64,000 nucleotides of DNA from the NCBI RefSeq assembly GCF_004168625.1, contig NZ_SDWW01000008.1, positions 1 to 64,000 of the forward strand, given 5' to 3'. How positions within the stretch are numbered: position 1 is the stretch's first letter; each line of letters begins with the position of its first letter. This DNA is from Pengzhenrongella frigida. GTDB taxonomy: Bacteria; Actinomycetota; Actinomycetes; Actinomycetales; Cellulomonadaceae. Positions 8,236 through 16,451 of the stretch are shown piece after piece. The notes below the pieces were generated by a model. That model ran no database searches and was not told the origin of the DNA. It saw only the letters and a program-made list of their open reading frames with translations. Position numbers and translations under genes: made by a program.

Positions 8236-9564
8236 CTACTGCGCGAGGTCGGTCTCCTGCGCGAGCTGCATCCGGGCGGCCACGGCCGCCGGGGTGTCGG
8301 AGCCCGCGATGATCAGCTGGAGCCCGGCGGTCATGGTGGTGACCACGGCGCCCTGCATCGCGACCGGCGACGCGGGGGTGAGCTTGTCGGCCCCTGCGGC
8401 GAACGCGGCGATGTTCTCGTCGAGCTCGAGCTCCTCGGCGACCTGGCGGTTCGCGGGGATGTTGAAGCTGGCCTCGGCGTACTTCTTCTGCTGGTCGGTC
8501 GCGGTCAGCCACTTGAGGAACGCCACGGACGCGTCGGCGTTCGGCGAGGTACCGACGACGAAGATCGTCGAACCGACGCCACCGGGGATGTAGAGCGTCT
8601 CGTCACCGACCGACGGCGGCATGAACACCCCGTAGTTCTTGAAGTCGGGGCTCGTCTCGTTGAACACCCCGAGCGCCCAGGAGCCGTCGAAGATCATGCC
8701 GACCTGGCCCGAGGCGAACAAGGTCTCGGCCGCCGGCATGTCGTAGCCGAGGATGCCATCGGCGAAGACTCCGCCCTCGGCGAGCTTCTCGAACACGGTG
8801 AGGAACTCGATCCACTCCGGGGTGTCGTACCGTCCGCTGCCGTCGTAGGCGGCGGTCCGGACGTCGGCCGGGACCACGTTGTCGACGTACATCGACGCGA
8901 GCGAGCCGAGCGGCCAGGACGAGAAGCCCGAGACGAACGGTTGGATGTCTGCGTCACGCAGCTTCTGGGAGACCTCGATGAACTCGTCGAGGTCGGTCGG
9001 CAGGTCCGTGATGCCCGCCTGCTCGAACAGGTCCTTGTTGTAGAGGATCTGCATGTTGTTGGTGTCCAGCGGCACCAGGTAGGCGCCGGGGTCGACGTCC
9101 CACTGGTTGTCGTCGGTGTAGGTCACGCCCTGGATGGCGGACGGCGCGAACTCCTCGAACCACTCGGCGGCGCCGTCGACGGTCGAGAGGTTGAGGATCT
9201 TGCCCTCGAGCGCGTACGGCGCGAGCTTCTCGCCGGCGCTGGTCCAGCCGGCGGAGATGTCGGGGAGCTGGTCGGCCTGGGCCGCAGCCTGGAACTTCTG
9301 CGGCAGGGCGTCGCCCGGCACGAGCTCGAGCTTGATCTCGACACCCGTCTCGTCCTCGTACTGCGTGGCGAGCTCCTGCAAGAGGTCGGCACGGTCCGTG
9401 AAGTAGTGCCAGAACGTGAGCGTCGTCTTCGGCGCCTCGGCGGCGTCGGCATCCGCGGCGTCGGACCCGCCGGCACACGCGGTCAGAGCGAGGGTGAGGC
9501 TGAGGCCGATCGCGGCGATCGCAGCAACCTTCTTGCGGCGCGGGTTGGTCGACATTCGTGCCAT
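8236..9564 (-). CDS. sugar ABC importer solute-binding lipoprotein
   Basis: 442 residues. The lipoprotein signal has a basic start (RRKK), a hydrophobic core and lipobox LTAC with Cys30, followed by a Gly/Ala/Asp-rich linker. The mature chain begins TTLTFWHYFTD, typical of family 1 extracellular solute-binding proteins, and has GMIFDGSWA and NADASVAFLKWL. The start has AAGGAGAA 6 bases upstream. It is the first gene of the operon, directly under the dre-like operator. It captures the saccharide outside the membrane and delivers it to the two permeases. Ligand is probably an N-acetylhexosamine-containing mono- or oligosaccharide, inferred from NanE and the kinase. Confidence 0.95.
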   Translation of the reverse strand: MARMSTNPRRKKVAAIAAIGLSLTLALTACAGGSDAADADAAEAPKTTLTFWHYFTDRADLLQELATQYEDETGVEIKLELVPGDALPQKFQAAAQADQLPDISAGWTSAGEKLAPYALEGKILNLSTVDGAAEWFEEFAPSAIQGVTYTDDNQWDVDPGAYLVPLDTNNMQILYNKDLFEQAGITDLPTDLDEFIEVSQKLRDADIQPFVSGFSSWPLGSLASMYVDNVVPADVRTAAYDGSGRYDTPEWIEFLTVFEKLAEGGVFADGILGYDMPAAETLFASGQVGMIFDGSWALGVFNETSPDFKNYGVFMPPSVGDETLYIPGGVGSTIFVVGTSPNADASVAFLKWLTATDQQKKYAEASFNIPANRQVAEELELDENIAAFAAGADKLTPASPVAMQGAVVTTMTAGLQLIIAGSDTPAAVAARMQLAQETDLAQ

Positions 9565-9643
9565 GGCGGTTCTCCTTGGACGGGGTTCAACGAGGGCCGA
9601 GTCGAGGGACTGGGCGAGGAAAGGTGCTTCCCTGCGGTACTTT

Positions 9644-9657
9644 AAGGTCTAGACCTT
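9644..9657. promoter_or_regulatory. dre-like operator (GntR/DasR site)
   Basis: AAGGTCTAGACCTT is a perfect 14-bp palindrome whose core GGTCTAGACC equals that of the DasR/NagR responsive element (consensus TGGTCTAGACCA flanked by A/C/T). It lies 80 bases before the lipoprotein start. A candidate promoter on the minus strand (TTGACA, complement of 9694-9699, 18-base spacer, TACGTT, complement of 9670-9675) would start transcription near 9663, placing the palindrome just inside the transcript, a typical repressor position. The regulator is probably the adjacent GntR protein. Confidence 0.8.
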
Positions 9658-9991
9658 TCGGTGGGCTGAAACGTACGCCGCGAACCGGCGACGTGTCAAA
9701 CCTCACAGCGAGATAGCCGGGTTGCGGTGAGATATCACCAGAAGGCAGACTGTTCAGCACCCGGTCCAGCGATACCGACCGATCAGTGGTCCGTACCAAT
9801 GCGGGAGCGAGCATCCCGTCAGTTCGGAGTCGACGACAACAAGGAGACATGCGCGTTGAGGACGAGCAGGCGCACCGTCGCACCCGGTAGCCCCCCGATG
9901 CCAGCGAACGGCCTTGCGGGGTCGCCGTCGGCGGTACGCTCCGGCCGACGGCCAGGCAGCGCCGACACGCAAGCGCAGGGGACGTAGGGAA
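9658..9991. other. divergent promoter region of the amino-sugar operon and its regulator
   Basis: This stretch holds promoters for both directions and no gene. Besides the candidate promoter at 9670-9699 it contains GGTGA-N4-TCACC (9726-9739) and a second, degenerate dre-like sequence (9785-9800). A GC-rich segment 9880-9990 leads into the regulator start. I see no short coding frame with a ribosome-binding site. Confidence 0.6.
9785..9800. promoter_or_regulatory. second, imperfect dre-like site
   Basis: AGTGGTCCGTACCAAT matches 12 of 16 positions of the DasR element AGTGGTCTAGACCACT, keeping TGGTC and ACCA half-sites at the right distance. It lies about 190 bases before the regulator gene and could mediate autoregulation. 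The imperfect centre makes this a weak call. Confidence 0.4.
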
Positions 9992-10768
9992 ATGAGCCAC
10001 GACACGGACATCGCCAGGAGCGCCGAGCTCGCCGACGCGCTCGGGGCGATCGCGCTCGATTCCGAGACCGCCAAGCACGAGCAGGTGCGCAACCGGTTGA
10101 TCGAGGTCATCGAGCTGCTCCAGTCCGGGGATCGGCTGCCGCCCGAACGCGAGCTGGCCGCGCGGTTCGGGGTGAGCCGGATGACGCTGCGCCAGGCGAT
10201 CTCGGGCCTGGCCAGCGCCGGCTACGTGGTGCGGGTCCAGGGCGACGGCACGTTCGTCGCCGATCCGACGATCTCGAAGAGCTCCGAGCTCACGGGGTTC
10301 TCCGAGGACATGGCCGCCCGCGGTTTCCGCCCGTCGTCCCGGCTGCTCGCGATCTCGCACGTCTCGGCGGGTGCAGCCCTCGGTCAGGAGCTGGTGATCA
10401 GCCCCGAGGAGATGGTGTTCCACCTCGAGCGGGTCCGCATGGCCGATGGCATCCCGATGTGCCTGGAGACCATCGACCTGCCGGCGCGGCTCACCCCCGG
10501 GCTCGACCAGCAACCGCTCGATCAGTCGCTGTACGAGATCCTCAGAGCCGTCTACGGCATCGAGCTCTTCGAGGCGGACCAGGTGATCCTGCCGACCGTC
10601 GTCAACCAGGAGCAGGCCGACCTCCTGCGGGTCCCGGTCCACAGCCCGGCGCTCATCGTCAAGCGGATCGGCTACGACAAGAAGCGGCGCCCCATCGAGC
10701 GGGCGATGTCGATCTATCGCGGCGACCGGTACGACATCCGGATGACCGTCCGGCGCAACCCCACCTGA
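9992..10768 (+). CDS. GntR/HutC-family regulator, DasR/NagR-like
   Basis: 258 residues. The ATG at 9992 has GTAGGGA just upstream. The winged HTH spans about residues 28-92, with the recognition region GDRLPPERELAARFGVSRMT close to that of DasR/NagR proteins. A UTRA effector domain follows (about 105-250). These regulators bind dre palindromes and are released by amino-sugar phosphates such as GlcN-6-P or GlcNAc-6-P. Together with the dre-like palindrome over the operon start, local control of the ManNAc/GlcNAc operon is the simplest reading. The gene is divergent from the operon. Whether it is the genome's global DasR or a local paralog cannot be told here. Confidence 0.9.
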   Translation: MSHDTDIARSAELADALGAIALDSETAKHEQVRNRLIEVIELLQSGDRLPPERELAARFGVSRMTLRQAISGLASAGYVVRVQGDGTFVADPTISKSSELTGFSEDMAARGFRPSSRLLAISHVSAGAALGQELVISPEEMVFHLERVRMADGIPMCLETIDLPARLTPGLDQQPLDQSLYEILRAVYGIELFEADQVILPTVVNQEQADLLRVPVHSPALIVKRIGYDKKRRPIERAMSIYRGDRYDIRMTVRRNPT

Positions 10769-10796
10769 GGCGCCCGCCCGGCAGGCGGCGGGGGAC

Positions 10797-11624
10797 CTAG
10801 AGCCGCAGGTAGCCCGTACCGATCTGCCACCCGTCCGGGCCGGCGGCGCGGTCCAGGACGAGCCGCTGCAGCGCGGTGTCGCGCGGGAGCGTCGGCACCC
10901 GGCCGAGGTCACGGGTCCGGAAGACGAAGAACAGGCCCGCCGTGGCGTCGTCGTACGCCGGCGCGAGCGCGGTGAACCGCCGCCCGAACGCACCCATGTT
11001 GCTTGCCACCATCCCGGCAACCAGGCCGGGGTCCAGGAGCCACGACTCGCAGACGGCCGTCCGCACCGCCTCCTGCGGGAAGAGCTCGGCGAAGAACGTC
11101 ACCGCGTGGGCCAGGCTGGCGTCCACGGCCGCCGGGGTGAGCGGACCGGACTCGGGGATATGGATGCCCAGGTACCACTCCCCCGCGGTCAGCACGCCGT
11201 CGATCGGCGCCGGCGCCGGGTGCAGCATGAAGTTGAGCCGCCCGAGCGCGAACATCATGCCGGTGTAGTGGGGGATCAACCAGTCCCACGTCTCGAGGCT
11301 GAACCGGCCGTGCACACTCCGGCTCTTCGCGAGGTTCCGGCCCACGTCCGCGAAGGTCGCCGCGATGACCTCGCCCGGGACGCCCCGATCGCGGTACCAC
11401 CTGCGGACCGCGGGCGTCCGCCGGAGGAAAGCAGCCAGCCAGACCATCGGGTCGGTGCACGCCAGGTCGAGCGGCGCCGTGCTGAACGTCCCGAGCCGGG
11501 CCGCGAGCTCGGCCTCCGCGGCGACGACGGCCGGGTCGTGCGCAGCACCGGCGAGCAACCGCAGGCAGCCGGGGCGGTCGACGTCGGCGATGGCGAGCGC
11601 GTCAAGAATCGGGTCCACGGTCAC
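10797..11624 (-). CDS. acyltransferase-domain protein (GNAT-like, DUF5596-type)
   Basis: 275 residues, no signal peptide or membrane segment. An N-terminal helical part is followed by a region with WYLGIHIPESGPLTPAAVDASLAHA and SWLLDP. I associate this pattern with actinobacterial acyltransferase-domain proteins having an N-terminal helical and a C-terminal GNAT-like half. Substrate unknown. The gene is convergent with the GntR gene (28 bases between stops) and divergent from the alpha/beta hydrolase gene 42 bases away. No functional link to either neighbour is evident. Confidence 0.6.
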   Translation of the reverse strand: MTVDPILDALAIADVDRPGCLRLLAGAAHDPAVVAAEAELAARLGTFSTAPLDLACTDPMVWLAAFLRRTPAVRRWYRDRGVPGEVIAATFADVGRNLAKSRSVHGRFSLETWDWLIPHYTGMMFALGRLNFMLHPAPAPIDGVLTAGEWYLGIHIPESGPLTPAAVDASLAHAVTFFAELFPQEAVRTAVCESWLLDPGLVAGMVASNMGAFGRRFTALAPAYDDATAGLFFVFRTRDLGRVPTLPRDTALQRLVLDRAAGPDGWQIGTGYLRL

Positions 11625-11666
11625 GTCGCCAGGCTAGGGCCGCCGCCGGCGTGCCAGCATCGGGAC

Positions 11667-12284
11667 ATGCGCGCGATCAGCATCGACACCCCGCACGGCG
11701 CCGCGGTGGTGCACCTGCACCCGGTCGACCAGCCGCGCGCTGCCCTCGTGCTCGGCCACGGGGCGGGTGGAGGCATCGCGGCGCGCGACCTGGTCGCGGT
11801 GAGCGCCGCGGCCCACGAGGCGGGCCTCGCGGTCGCCCTCGTCGAGCAGCCCTACCGCGTGGCGGGCCGCCGCGCTCCCCCGCGCGCACCGACGCTCGAC
11901 GCCGCGTGGATCGCGGTCGTGGAGCGGGTGCGCGACGACGAGTTCGCCGGCCTCCCGCTCGTGGTCGGCGGGCGCTCGTCGGGCGCCCGGGTCGCCTGCC
12001 GCACCACGGCGACCACCGGCGCGGTGGCCGTGCTCTGCCTGGCCTTCCCGCTGCGGCCCCCGCGCCGAGCCGGCGCTCCGGAGGCGCCGAGCCGGTTGTC
12101 CGAGCTCGACGCGGTCGAGGTGCCGGTCCTCGTCGTGCAGGGCGCGCGGGACCGCTTCGGGCTCCCGCCCGACGGCCCCACCCGCTCGGTCGTCGTCGTC
12201 CCGGGCGACCACGCGCTCACCACCGACCTCCCGGCGGTCGCGGCCGCGGCGCGGGCCTGGCTGGTGGGCCTCCGGGCTCTCTAG
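11667..12284 (+). CDS. small alpha/beta hydrolase (KANL3/Tex30-like)
   Basis: 205 residues, start at ATG 11667. An early LGHGAGGG loop (30-36, oxyanion side) is followed by the nucleophile elbow GRSSG with Ser104, then Asp in VVQGARDRFG and His in VVPGDHAL, completing a Ser-Asp-His triad. This short architecture is typical of Tex30/KANL3-like esterase-fold proteins, cytoplasmic and of unknown substrate. The next gene follows 34 bases later on the same strand. Confidence 0.85.
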   Translation: MRAISIDTPHGAAVVHLHPVDQPRAALVLGHGAGGGIAARDLVAVSAAAHEAGLAVALVEQPYRVAGRRAPPRAPTLDAAWIAVVERVRDDEFAGLPLVVGGRSSGARVACRTTATTGAVAVLCLAFPLRPPRRAGAPEAPSRLSELDAVEVPVLVVQGARDRFGLPPDGPTRSVVVVPGDHALTTDLPAVAAAARAWLVGLRAL

Positions 12285-12318
12285 GCTCGGTGCGCCACGG
12301 CCGGGATAGGCTCGCGCG

Positions 12319-12768
12319 ATGTCCATTCCCTCCGCAAACTGCCGGATCGAACGCCTCGTGGAGTGGGGCGACACGGATGCCGCCGGGATCGCGCACAACT
12401 CGGCCACGATGCGCTGGGTCGAGGCGTGCGAGGCCCAGCTGATGCGGGACCTCGACCTCCCGCTGTACTTCCCGACCGCGCCGCGGGTCCAGCAGACGGT
12501 CAACTTCACCGCGGTGCTGAGCTTCGGCCAGAGGATCTCGGTCGAGCTCACGGTGCAGCGCGTCGGGACGTCGTCGCTCACGTTCGCGTTCACGGTCGTC
12601 GGAGCGGAGTTCGAGGGCCGACCCGCGACCCAGGCGGCGCACGGGTCCGTCACGACGGTGCACGTTCCGCTCGGCAGCATGACGTCCGCGCCCTGGCCCG
12701 CCGACGTGCGCGCGCGGCTGGTCGGCTCGAACTGGACCGGCCTCACGCCCGCCGCCGACGTCGCCTGA
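12319..12768 (+). CDS. hot-dog-fold acyl-CoA thioesterase (4HBT/YbgC-like)
   Basis: 149 residues, one hot-dog domain. The active-site stretch WGDTDAAGIAHN (16-27) has the Asp expected of 4-hydroxybenzoyl-CoA thioesterase and YbgC/FadM-type enzymes, which hydrolyse short or aromatic acyl-CoA esters in the cytosol. It may be co-transcribed with the preceding hydrolase. It is convergent with the marR gene, with a hairpin between them. Confidence 0.87.
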   Translation: MSIPSANCRIERLVEWGDTDAAGIAHNSATMRWVEACEAQLMRDLDLPLYFPTAPRVQQTVNFTAVLSFGQRISVELTVQRVGTSSLTFAFTVVGAEFEGRPATQAAHGSVTTVHVPLGSMTSAPWPADVRARLVGSNWTGLTPAADVA

Positions 12769-12802
12769 CTCCGTCCCCCACCCGATCGTCAGCCGGCCGG
12801 TC

Positions 12803-12827
12803 CGCGCCGGTCGTCAGCCCCGGCGCG
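12803..12827. terminator. bidirectional hairpin between convergent genes
   Basis: CGCGCCGG (12803-12810) pairs perfectly with CCGGCGCG (12820-12827) around a 9-base loop that includes the stop codon of the marR-type gene. It could end transcripts from both sides; the marR stop lying in the loop is slightly odd. Confidence 0.5.
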
Positions 12828-13341
12828 CGGCCTCGTCGAGCGCCTCGTTGAGCCGGCCCAGCGACCAGGCGAGCGTGGCGACGTCGTCGGGCGCCCAGGC
12901 CGCGAGCGCCTCGTGGAGCCAGCTGCGCCGCGCGTCGCGGGCCTCGGCGACCAGCCGGGCGCCCTCCTCGGTCAGCTCGAGCTGCTGACCGCGGGCGTCC
13001 TGGGGGTCGGGCCGACGCAGGAGCAGGCCGAGCTCCTCGAGCCGGTGCACCTGTCGCGAGATCGTCGCCCGCCCGACGCCGACGTACGCGGCGAGGTCGC
13101 AGCTGCGCACGCCCGGGACGCGGGAGACGTGGACGAGCAGCGGGTAGGCCCCGCCGTCCAGGTCGGGGTGCACCCGCTCGGCGAGCAGGCTGGCCGCCGC
13201 CCGCGCGCGCCGCATCAGCAGGCCGAGCTCGCGCTCGACCCGTGGGTACGGGTCGGTGGCGGGACGCAGGTCGGTAGCGGGAGACAGGTCGGTAGCGGGA
13301 GGCGGGTCGGTGGCGCGGTCGCCGGCCGTCGCGGGGCTCAT
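12814..13341 (-). CDS. MarR-family regulator of the adjacent efflux pump
   Basis: 175 residues. The MarR winged HTH covers about residues 50-150 (DLAAYVGVGRATISRQVHRLEELGLLLRR, with wing DPQDARGQQLELT). The first 33 residues are low-complexity with repeats of DLxPATD, encoded by an imperfect 18-base tandem DNA repeat (about 13255-13317), so the true start could be further in. ATG overlaps the efflux gene stop by 4 bases, so pump and repressor are co-translated. It probably binds the GTTGC-N5-GCAAC sites upstream of the pump gene and is relieved by pump substrates. Confidence 0.9.
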   Translation of the reverse strand: MSPATAGDRATDPPPATDLSPATDLRPATDPYPRVERELGLLMRRARAAASLLAERVHPDLDGGAYPLLVHVSRVPGVRSCDLAAYVGVGRATISRQVHRLEELGLLLRRPDPQDARGQQLELTEEGARLVAEARDARRSWLHEALAAWAPDDVATLAWSLGRLNEALDEAARRG

Positions 13342-14975
13342 CGCTCCGCCCCGACCAGCCCGGGCGCCCCGGCGGACTCAGGCTCCGCCATCGCTTCCGC
13401 GACGCGTCGCTGCTCGACCCCGGACCGCGTCCCGAGCGGCACCTCCCGCAGGAAGAGCACCGCGACGAGCGCCACGAGCCCGAGCGGAGCGGCGATCAGG
13501 AACAGGTCGGCGATCGCGCTCCCGTAGGACGCCTCGACCACGGTGCGGATCGGCACCGGCAGCGACTGGACGTCGGGGATCGTGCCGGTTCCCGCGCCCA
13601 GCGCCGCCGGGTCGATCCCGAGCTTCGCCAGTCCGCTCAGCATCAACGTCGTGATCCGCGAGCCGAGCACGGCCCCGAGCGCCGAGACCCCCACCGCGCC
13701 CCCGAGCGTGCGGAAGAAGCCCACGGTCGCGGTGCCGCTGCCCATGTCCGCCTGTTCGAGCGTGTTCTGGGTCGCGAGCACGAGGTTCTGCATCAGCATC
13801 CCGACCCCGGCGCCCAGCACGAACATGTAGGTGCCCACGAGCGCGAGGTTGGTGTCGTACCCGATCGTCCCCATCAGGGCCAGACCCGCGGTGAGCACGA
13901 CCGCGCCGGCGATCATGAACCGCCGGTACCGGCCGGTGCTGCTGATGATCCGACCGCTGATCGTGGACGAGATGAGCAGCCCGAGGACCATCGGCACGGT
14001 CAGCAGCCCGGACTCGGTGGGGGTCTTGTCCCGGGCGACCTGCATGTACTGGCTGAGGAAGACGGAGGTGCCGAACAGGGCCACGCCGACCGCGACGCTG
14101 GCGATCACGGACAGGACCAGGGTCCGGTTCCGGAACAGCCGCAACGGGATGATCGGCTCGGCGGCGCGGGACTCGACCCACACCGCCAGGGCCAGGGCGC
14201 CGGCCGATCCGCCGACCATCGCCGCCGTCTGCCACGACGCCCAGGCGAAGTCCCGCCCGGCGAAGGTCACCCACAGGAGCAGCCCCGCGATCCCGGCCGA
14301 GAGGAGCAGTGCGCCCGCGTAGTCGATGCGCACGGCGCGGCGCACGAGCGCCGGCAGGTGCAGGGTCTTCTGGAGCACGATGATCGCGGCGATCGCGATC
14401 GGCAGGCCGACGAAGAAGTTCCAGCGCCAGCCGGGTCCGTCGGTGATGACACCACCGAGGAGCGGTCCGCCGACCATGCCCAGCCCCATCACCGACCCCA
14501 TCAGGCCCATGTACCGACCGCGGTCGCGCGGCGAGATGATGTCGGCGATCAGCACGGCGCCGAGTGCGGTCACGCCGCCGGCGCCGATGCCCTGGAACGC
14601 CCGCATCGTGATCAGCATGCTCACCGACCCGGAGAGCCCGGCCGCGGCCGAGGACACCACGGAGATCGCCAGCGCCAGCTGGATGAGCAGCTTGCGGTTG
14701 ACCAGGTCCGCGAGCTTCCCCCAGATCGGGGTCGAGATCGTCGTCGTGAGCAGCGTGGCCGTCACGACCCAGGTGAAGGACGACTGGGTCCCGTCCAGGT
14801 CGCGGATGATCCGCGGCAACGACGACGAGATGACGCTCGTGGCAAGGATCGCCACCAGCGTCCCGAGCAGGAGACCGGAGAGCGCCTCGAGCACCTCCCG
14901 GTGGGTCATCACGGTGGACGACGGCGCGGTGGACGACGGCGCAGTGGACGACGGCGCAGTTCTCTGGGGACTCAT
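13338..14975 (-). CDS. MFS drug-efflux transporter, DHA2 (EmrB/QacA) family
   Basis: 545 residues, 14 predicted membrane segments. Motif A-like GKLADLVNRK lies in the first cytoplasmic loop, and GIGAGGVTALGAVLIADI and GLGMVGGPLLGGVI match motif C of drug:H+ antiporters. Length fits DHA2 exporters. The N-terminus contains APSST repeated three times, from a 15-base tandem DNA repeat at about 14909-14955. A GTG at 14981 is an alternative start two codons earlier. Two MarR-type palindromes lie 22-65 bases upstream. First gene of the pump-repressor operon. Confidence 0.93.
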   Translation of the reverse strand: MSPQRTAPSSTAPSSTAPSSTVMTHREVLEALSGLLLGTLVAILATSVISSSLPRIIRDLDGTQSSFTWVVTATLLTTTISTPIWGKLADLVNRKLLIQLALAISVVSSAAAGLSGSVSMLITMRAFQGIGAGGVTALGAVLIADIISPRDRGRYMGLMGSVMGLGMVGGPLLGGVITDGPGWRWNFFVGLPIAIAAIIVLQKTLHLPALVRRAVRIDYAGALLLSAGIAGLLLWVTFAGRDFAWASWQTAAMVGGSAGALALAVWVESRAAEPIIPLRLFRNRTLVLSVIASVAVGVALFGTSVFLSQYMQVARDKTPTESGLLTVPMVLGLLISSTISGRIISSTGRYRRFMIAGAVVLTAGLALMGTIGYDTNLALVGTYMFVLGAGVGMLMQNLVLATQNTLEQADMGSGTATVGFFRTLGGAVGVSALGAVLGSRITTLMLSGLAKLGIDPAALGAGTGTIPDVQSLPVPIRTVVEASYGSAIADLFLIAAPLGLVALVAVLFLREVPLGTRSGVEQRRVAEAMAEPESAGAPGLVGAER

Positions 14976-14996
14976 TCGCACTTCTCACTCTCGATC

Positions 14997-15011
14997 GTTG
15001 CCTCAAGCAAC
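14997..15011. promoter_or_regulatory. MarR-type operator, proximal
   Basis: GTTGC-CTCAA-GCAAC, arms of 5 bases, located 22 bases before the pump gene start. It shares GTTGC-N5-GCAAC with the distal site. Repetition of the same palindrome twice, close to a co-transcribed marR gene, supports an autoregulated operator. Confidence 0.7.
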
Positions 15012-15025
15012 CATACGACCGCTTT

Positions 15026-15040
15026 GTTGCCATAGGCAAC
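15026..15040. promoter_or_regulatory. MarR-type operator, distal
   Basis: GTTGCC-ATA-GGCAAC, perfect 6-base arms. Centre-to-centre distance to the proximal site is 29 bases, near three helical turns, so both would lie on the same DNA face. Confidence 0.72.
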
Positions 15041-15080
15041 CATCCGGTCACCGGAGTGACGCACGCCACCGAGCGTCAGC

Positions 15081-16430
15081 TCACGCGATGGCCACCGAGG
15101 ACAGGATCGCGTGCGCGACCTCCCGGCCGGTCACAGCGCTGTGGTCGGCGATGAAGGTGTCGGCCCGGAGGTTGTACACCCGGCCCGGGGCGAAGGCGTA
15201 CCGGCCCCCGATGGGCAGCAGCGCCAGCTGCTCGACCTCCGGGGTCAGCTGTGCCCCGTTCGCGCCGATGCCACCGAACCGGCTGCGCGGACCGCCCACC
15301 TCGGCGCCGACCTGGTTCGCGATCCTGGAGGCGATGGCGTACGCGATGCCCACCGCCCGGTCGTTGCGGGTGTGGGTGATGACCAGGGGCCCGGTGAGGC
15401 GCCCCTCGGTCAGGACCTTCCGGAAGGCGCCGTCGACGTGCGGCTCCCAGTCCTGGGCGAAGCCGTACTGGGAGAACGCGGCCTGCAGCAGCACGAGGGA
15501 GTCGACGTGCGCGACGCCGTCGTCCGAGGCCGCGGCCGCGGTCACGAGCCGGCCGCCGAAGCTGTGCCCGACGAGGTGGACCCGCAGCGGCGGGGTCACG
15601 ACCTCCCGCAGCAACGGCGCCAGCCCACGCCCGCCGACCAGCCCGGCACGAGCCTTCATCTGGTAGTAGGTCGCGAAGTTCAGCAGCCGCTCGGCCGCCT
15701 TGACCATGCCCCCGAGCCCGAACCCCGCCCCGGCCCCACCGTCGAGCCCTGTGCCGGCATCCCCGCCGACGGCGGGGAGGTCGAGCACCGCCGCTCCGCC
15801 GCCACCCCCTTCTCCCACCGGGGGGAGAAGGGTCGGGTCGTCGAGCGTCGGGTCGTCCAGCTGGGCGAACAGCTGGTCGGCGTCGAGGTCGAGGAAGACC
15901 CGGGAGGCGTCCTCGTCCTCGCCGGCGTCGCCCGGGACGGCCGACCGGATCAGCTCCGCGAAGCGTCGTCGCGCCGCGGCGGAGTCCTCCAGGGATCCCG
16001 TGAGCGACCGCGCCTCGGCCAGCATCGCCTCGCCGTCCGCGGCGTCGAAGGCGTCGCGCAGGTCGTCGATCCGGCGTTCCAGGTGCTCGCGCGGGTCCGT
16101 CCCGAAGGACGCGGCACCCCCCGGGATCAGGTCCGTCTCGGCAAACTTCTTCGACGGCCAGAGGACCCCGACGAGCCCGAGCCGCCGGTTCCCGACCAGC
16201 GGGCCGTCCCCGCCGTCCTGCAGGGCGCGCAACGACCCGGCCAACGTGCGATACAGGACCCGAGCCTCGTCCATGTCGTTGTTCCAGCCGTGCGCGAGGA
16301 CCACCAGGTCGGTCACGGCGTTCTCGGCCACCATCCGCTGCACGCCGATCCGGTCGCCCGGGTCGACGAGCCGCGCCGCCTTGTCGAACCGGACCTCGCT
16401 GTACGGGTAGCCCGCGAGCTCACTGGCCAT
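15081..16430 (-). CDS. alpha/beta hydrolase with Gly-rich insertion
   Basis: 449 residues, no signal peptide. The alpha/beta-hydrolase core is split: VVLAHGWNND (43-52, oxyanion strand) and nucleophile elbow GHSFGG with Ser290 flank a long insertion. The insertion includes an acidic stretch (167-205) and a Gly-rich linker (207-241). THTRNDRAV and DHSAVTGREVAHA near the end supply candidate Asp and His. An excellent AAAGGAG site precedes ATG 16430. It is the last of four closely spaced minus-strand genes with two S8 peptidases and a membrane protein. Substrate unknown; lipase/esterase activity in the cytoplasm is possible. Confidence 0.85.
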   Translation of the reverse strand: MASELAGYPYSEVRFDKAARLVDPGDRIGVQRMVAENAVTDLVVLAHGWNNDMDEARVLYRTLAGSLRALQDGGDGPLVGNRRLGLVGVLWPSKKFAETDLIPGGAASFGTDPREHLERRIDDLRDAFDAADGEAMLAEARSLTGSLEDSAAARRRFAELIRSAVPGDAGEDEDASRVFLDLDADQLFAQLDDPTLDDPTLLPPVGEGGGGGAAVLDLPAVGGDAGTGLDGGAGAGFGLGGMVKAAERLLNFATYYQMKARAGLVGGRGLAPLLREVVTPPLRVHLVGHSFGGRLVTAAAASDDGVAHVDSLVLLQAAFSQYGFAQDWEPHVDGAFRKVLTEGRLTGPLVITHTRNDRAVGIAYAIASRIANQVGAEVGGPRSRFGGIGANGAQLTPEVEQLALLPIGGRYAFAPGRVYNLRADTFIADHSAVTGREVAHAILSSVAIA

Positions 16431-16451
16431 GTCATCTCCTTTCGACCGCTG

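Noticed and set aside
9726-9739. GGTGA-N4-TCACC inverted repeat
   Set aside because: Short arms and no second copy; not enough to call an operator separately from the dre-like sites.
10771-10793. CCGCC/GGCGG hairpin between the GntR and acyltransferase genes
   Set aside because: Only a 5-bp stem in very GC-rich DNA; too weak for a terminator call.
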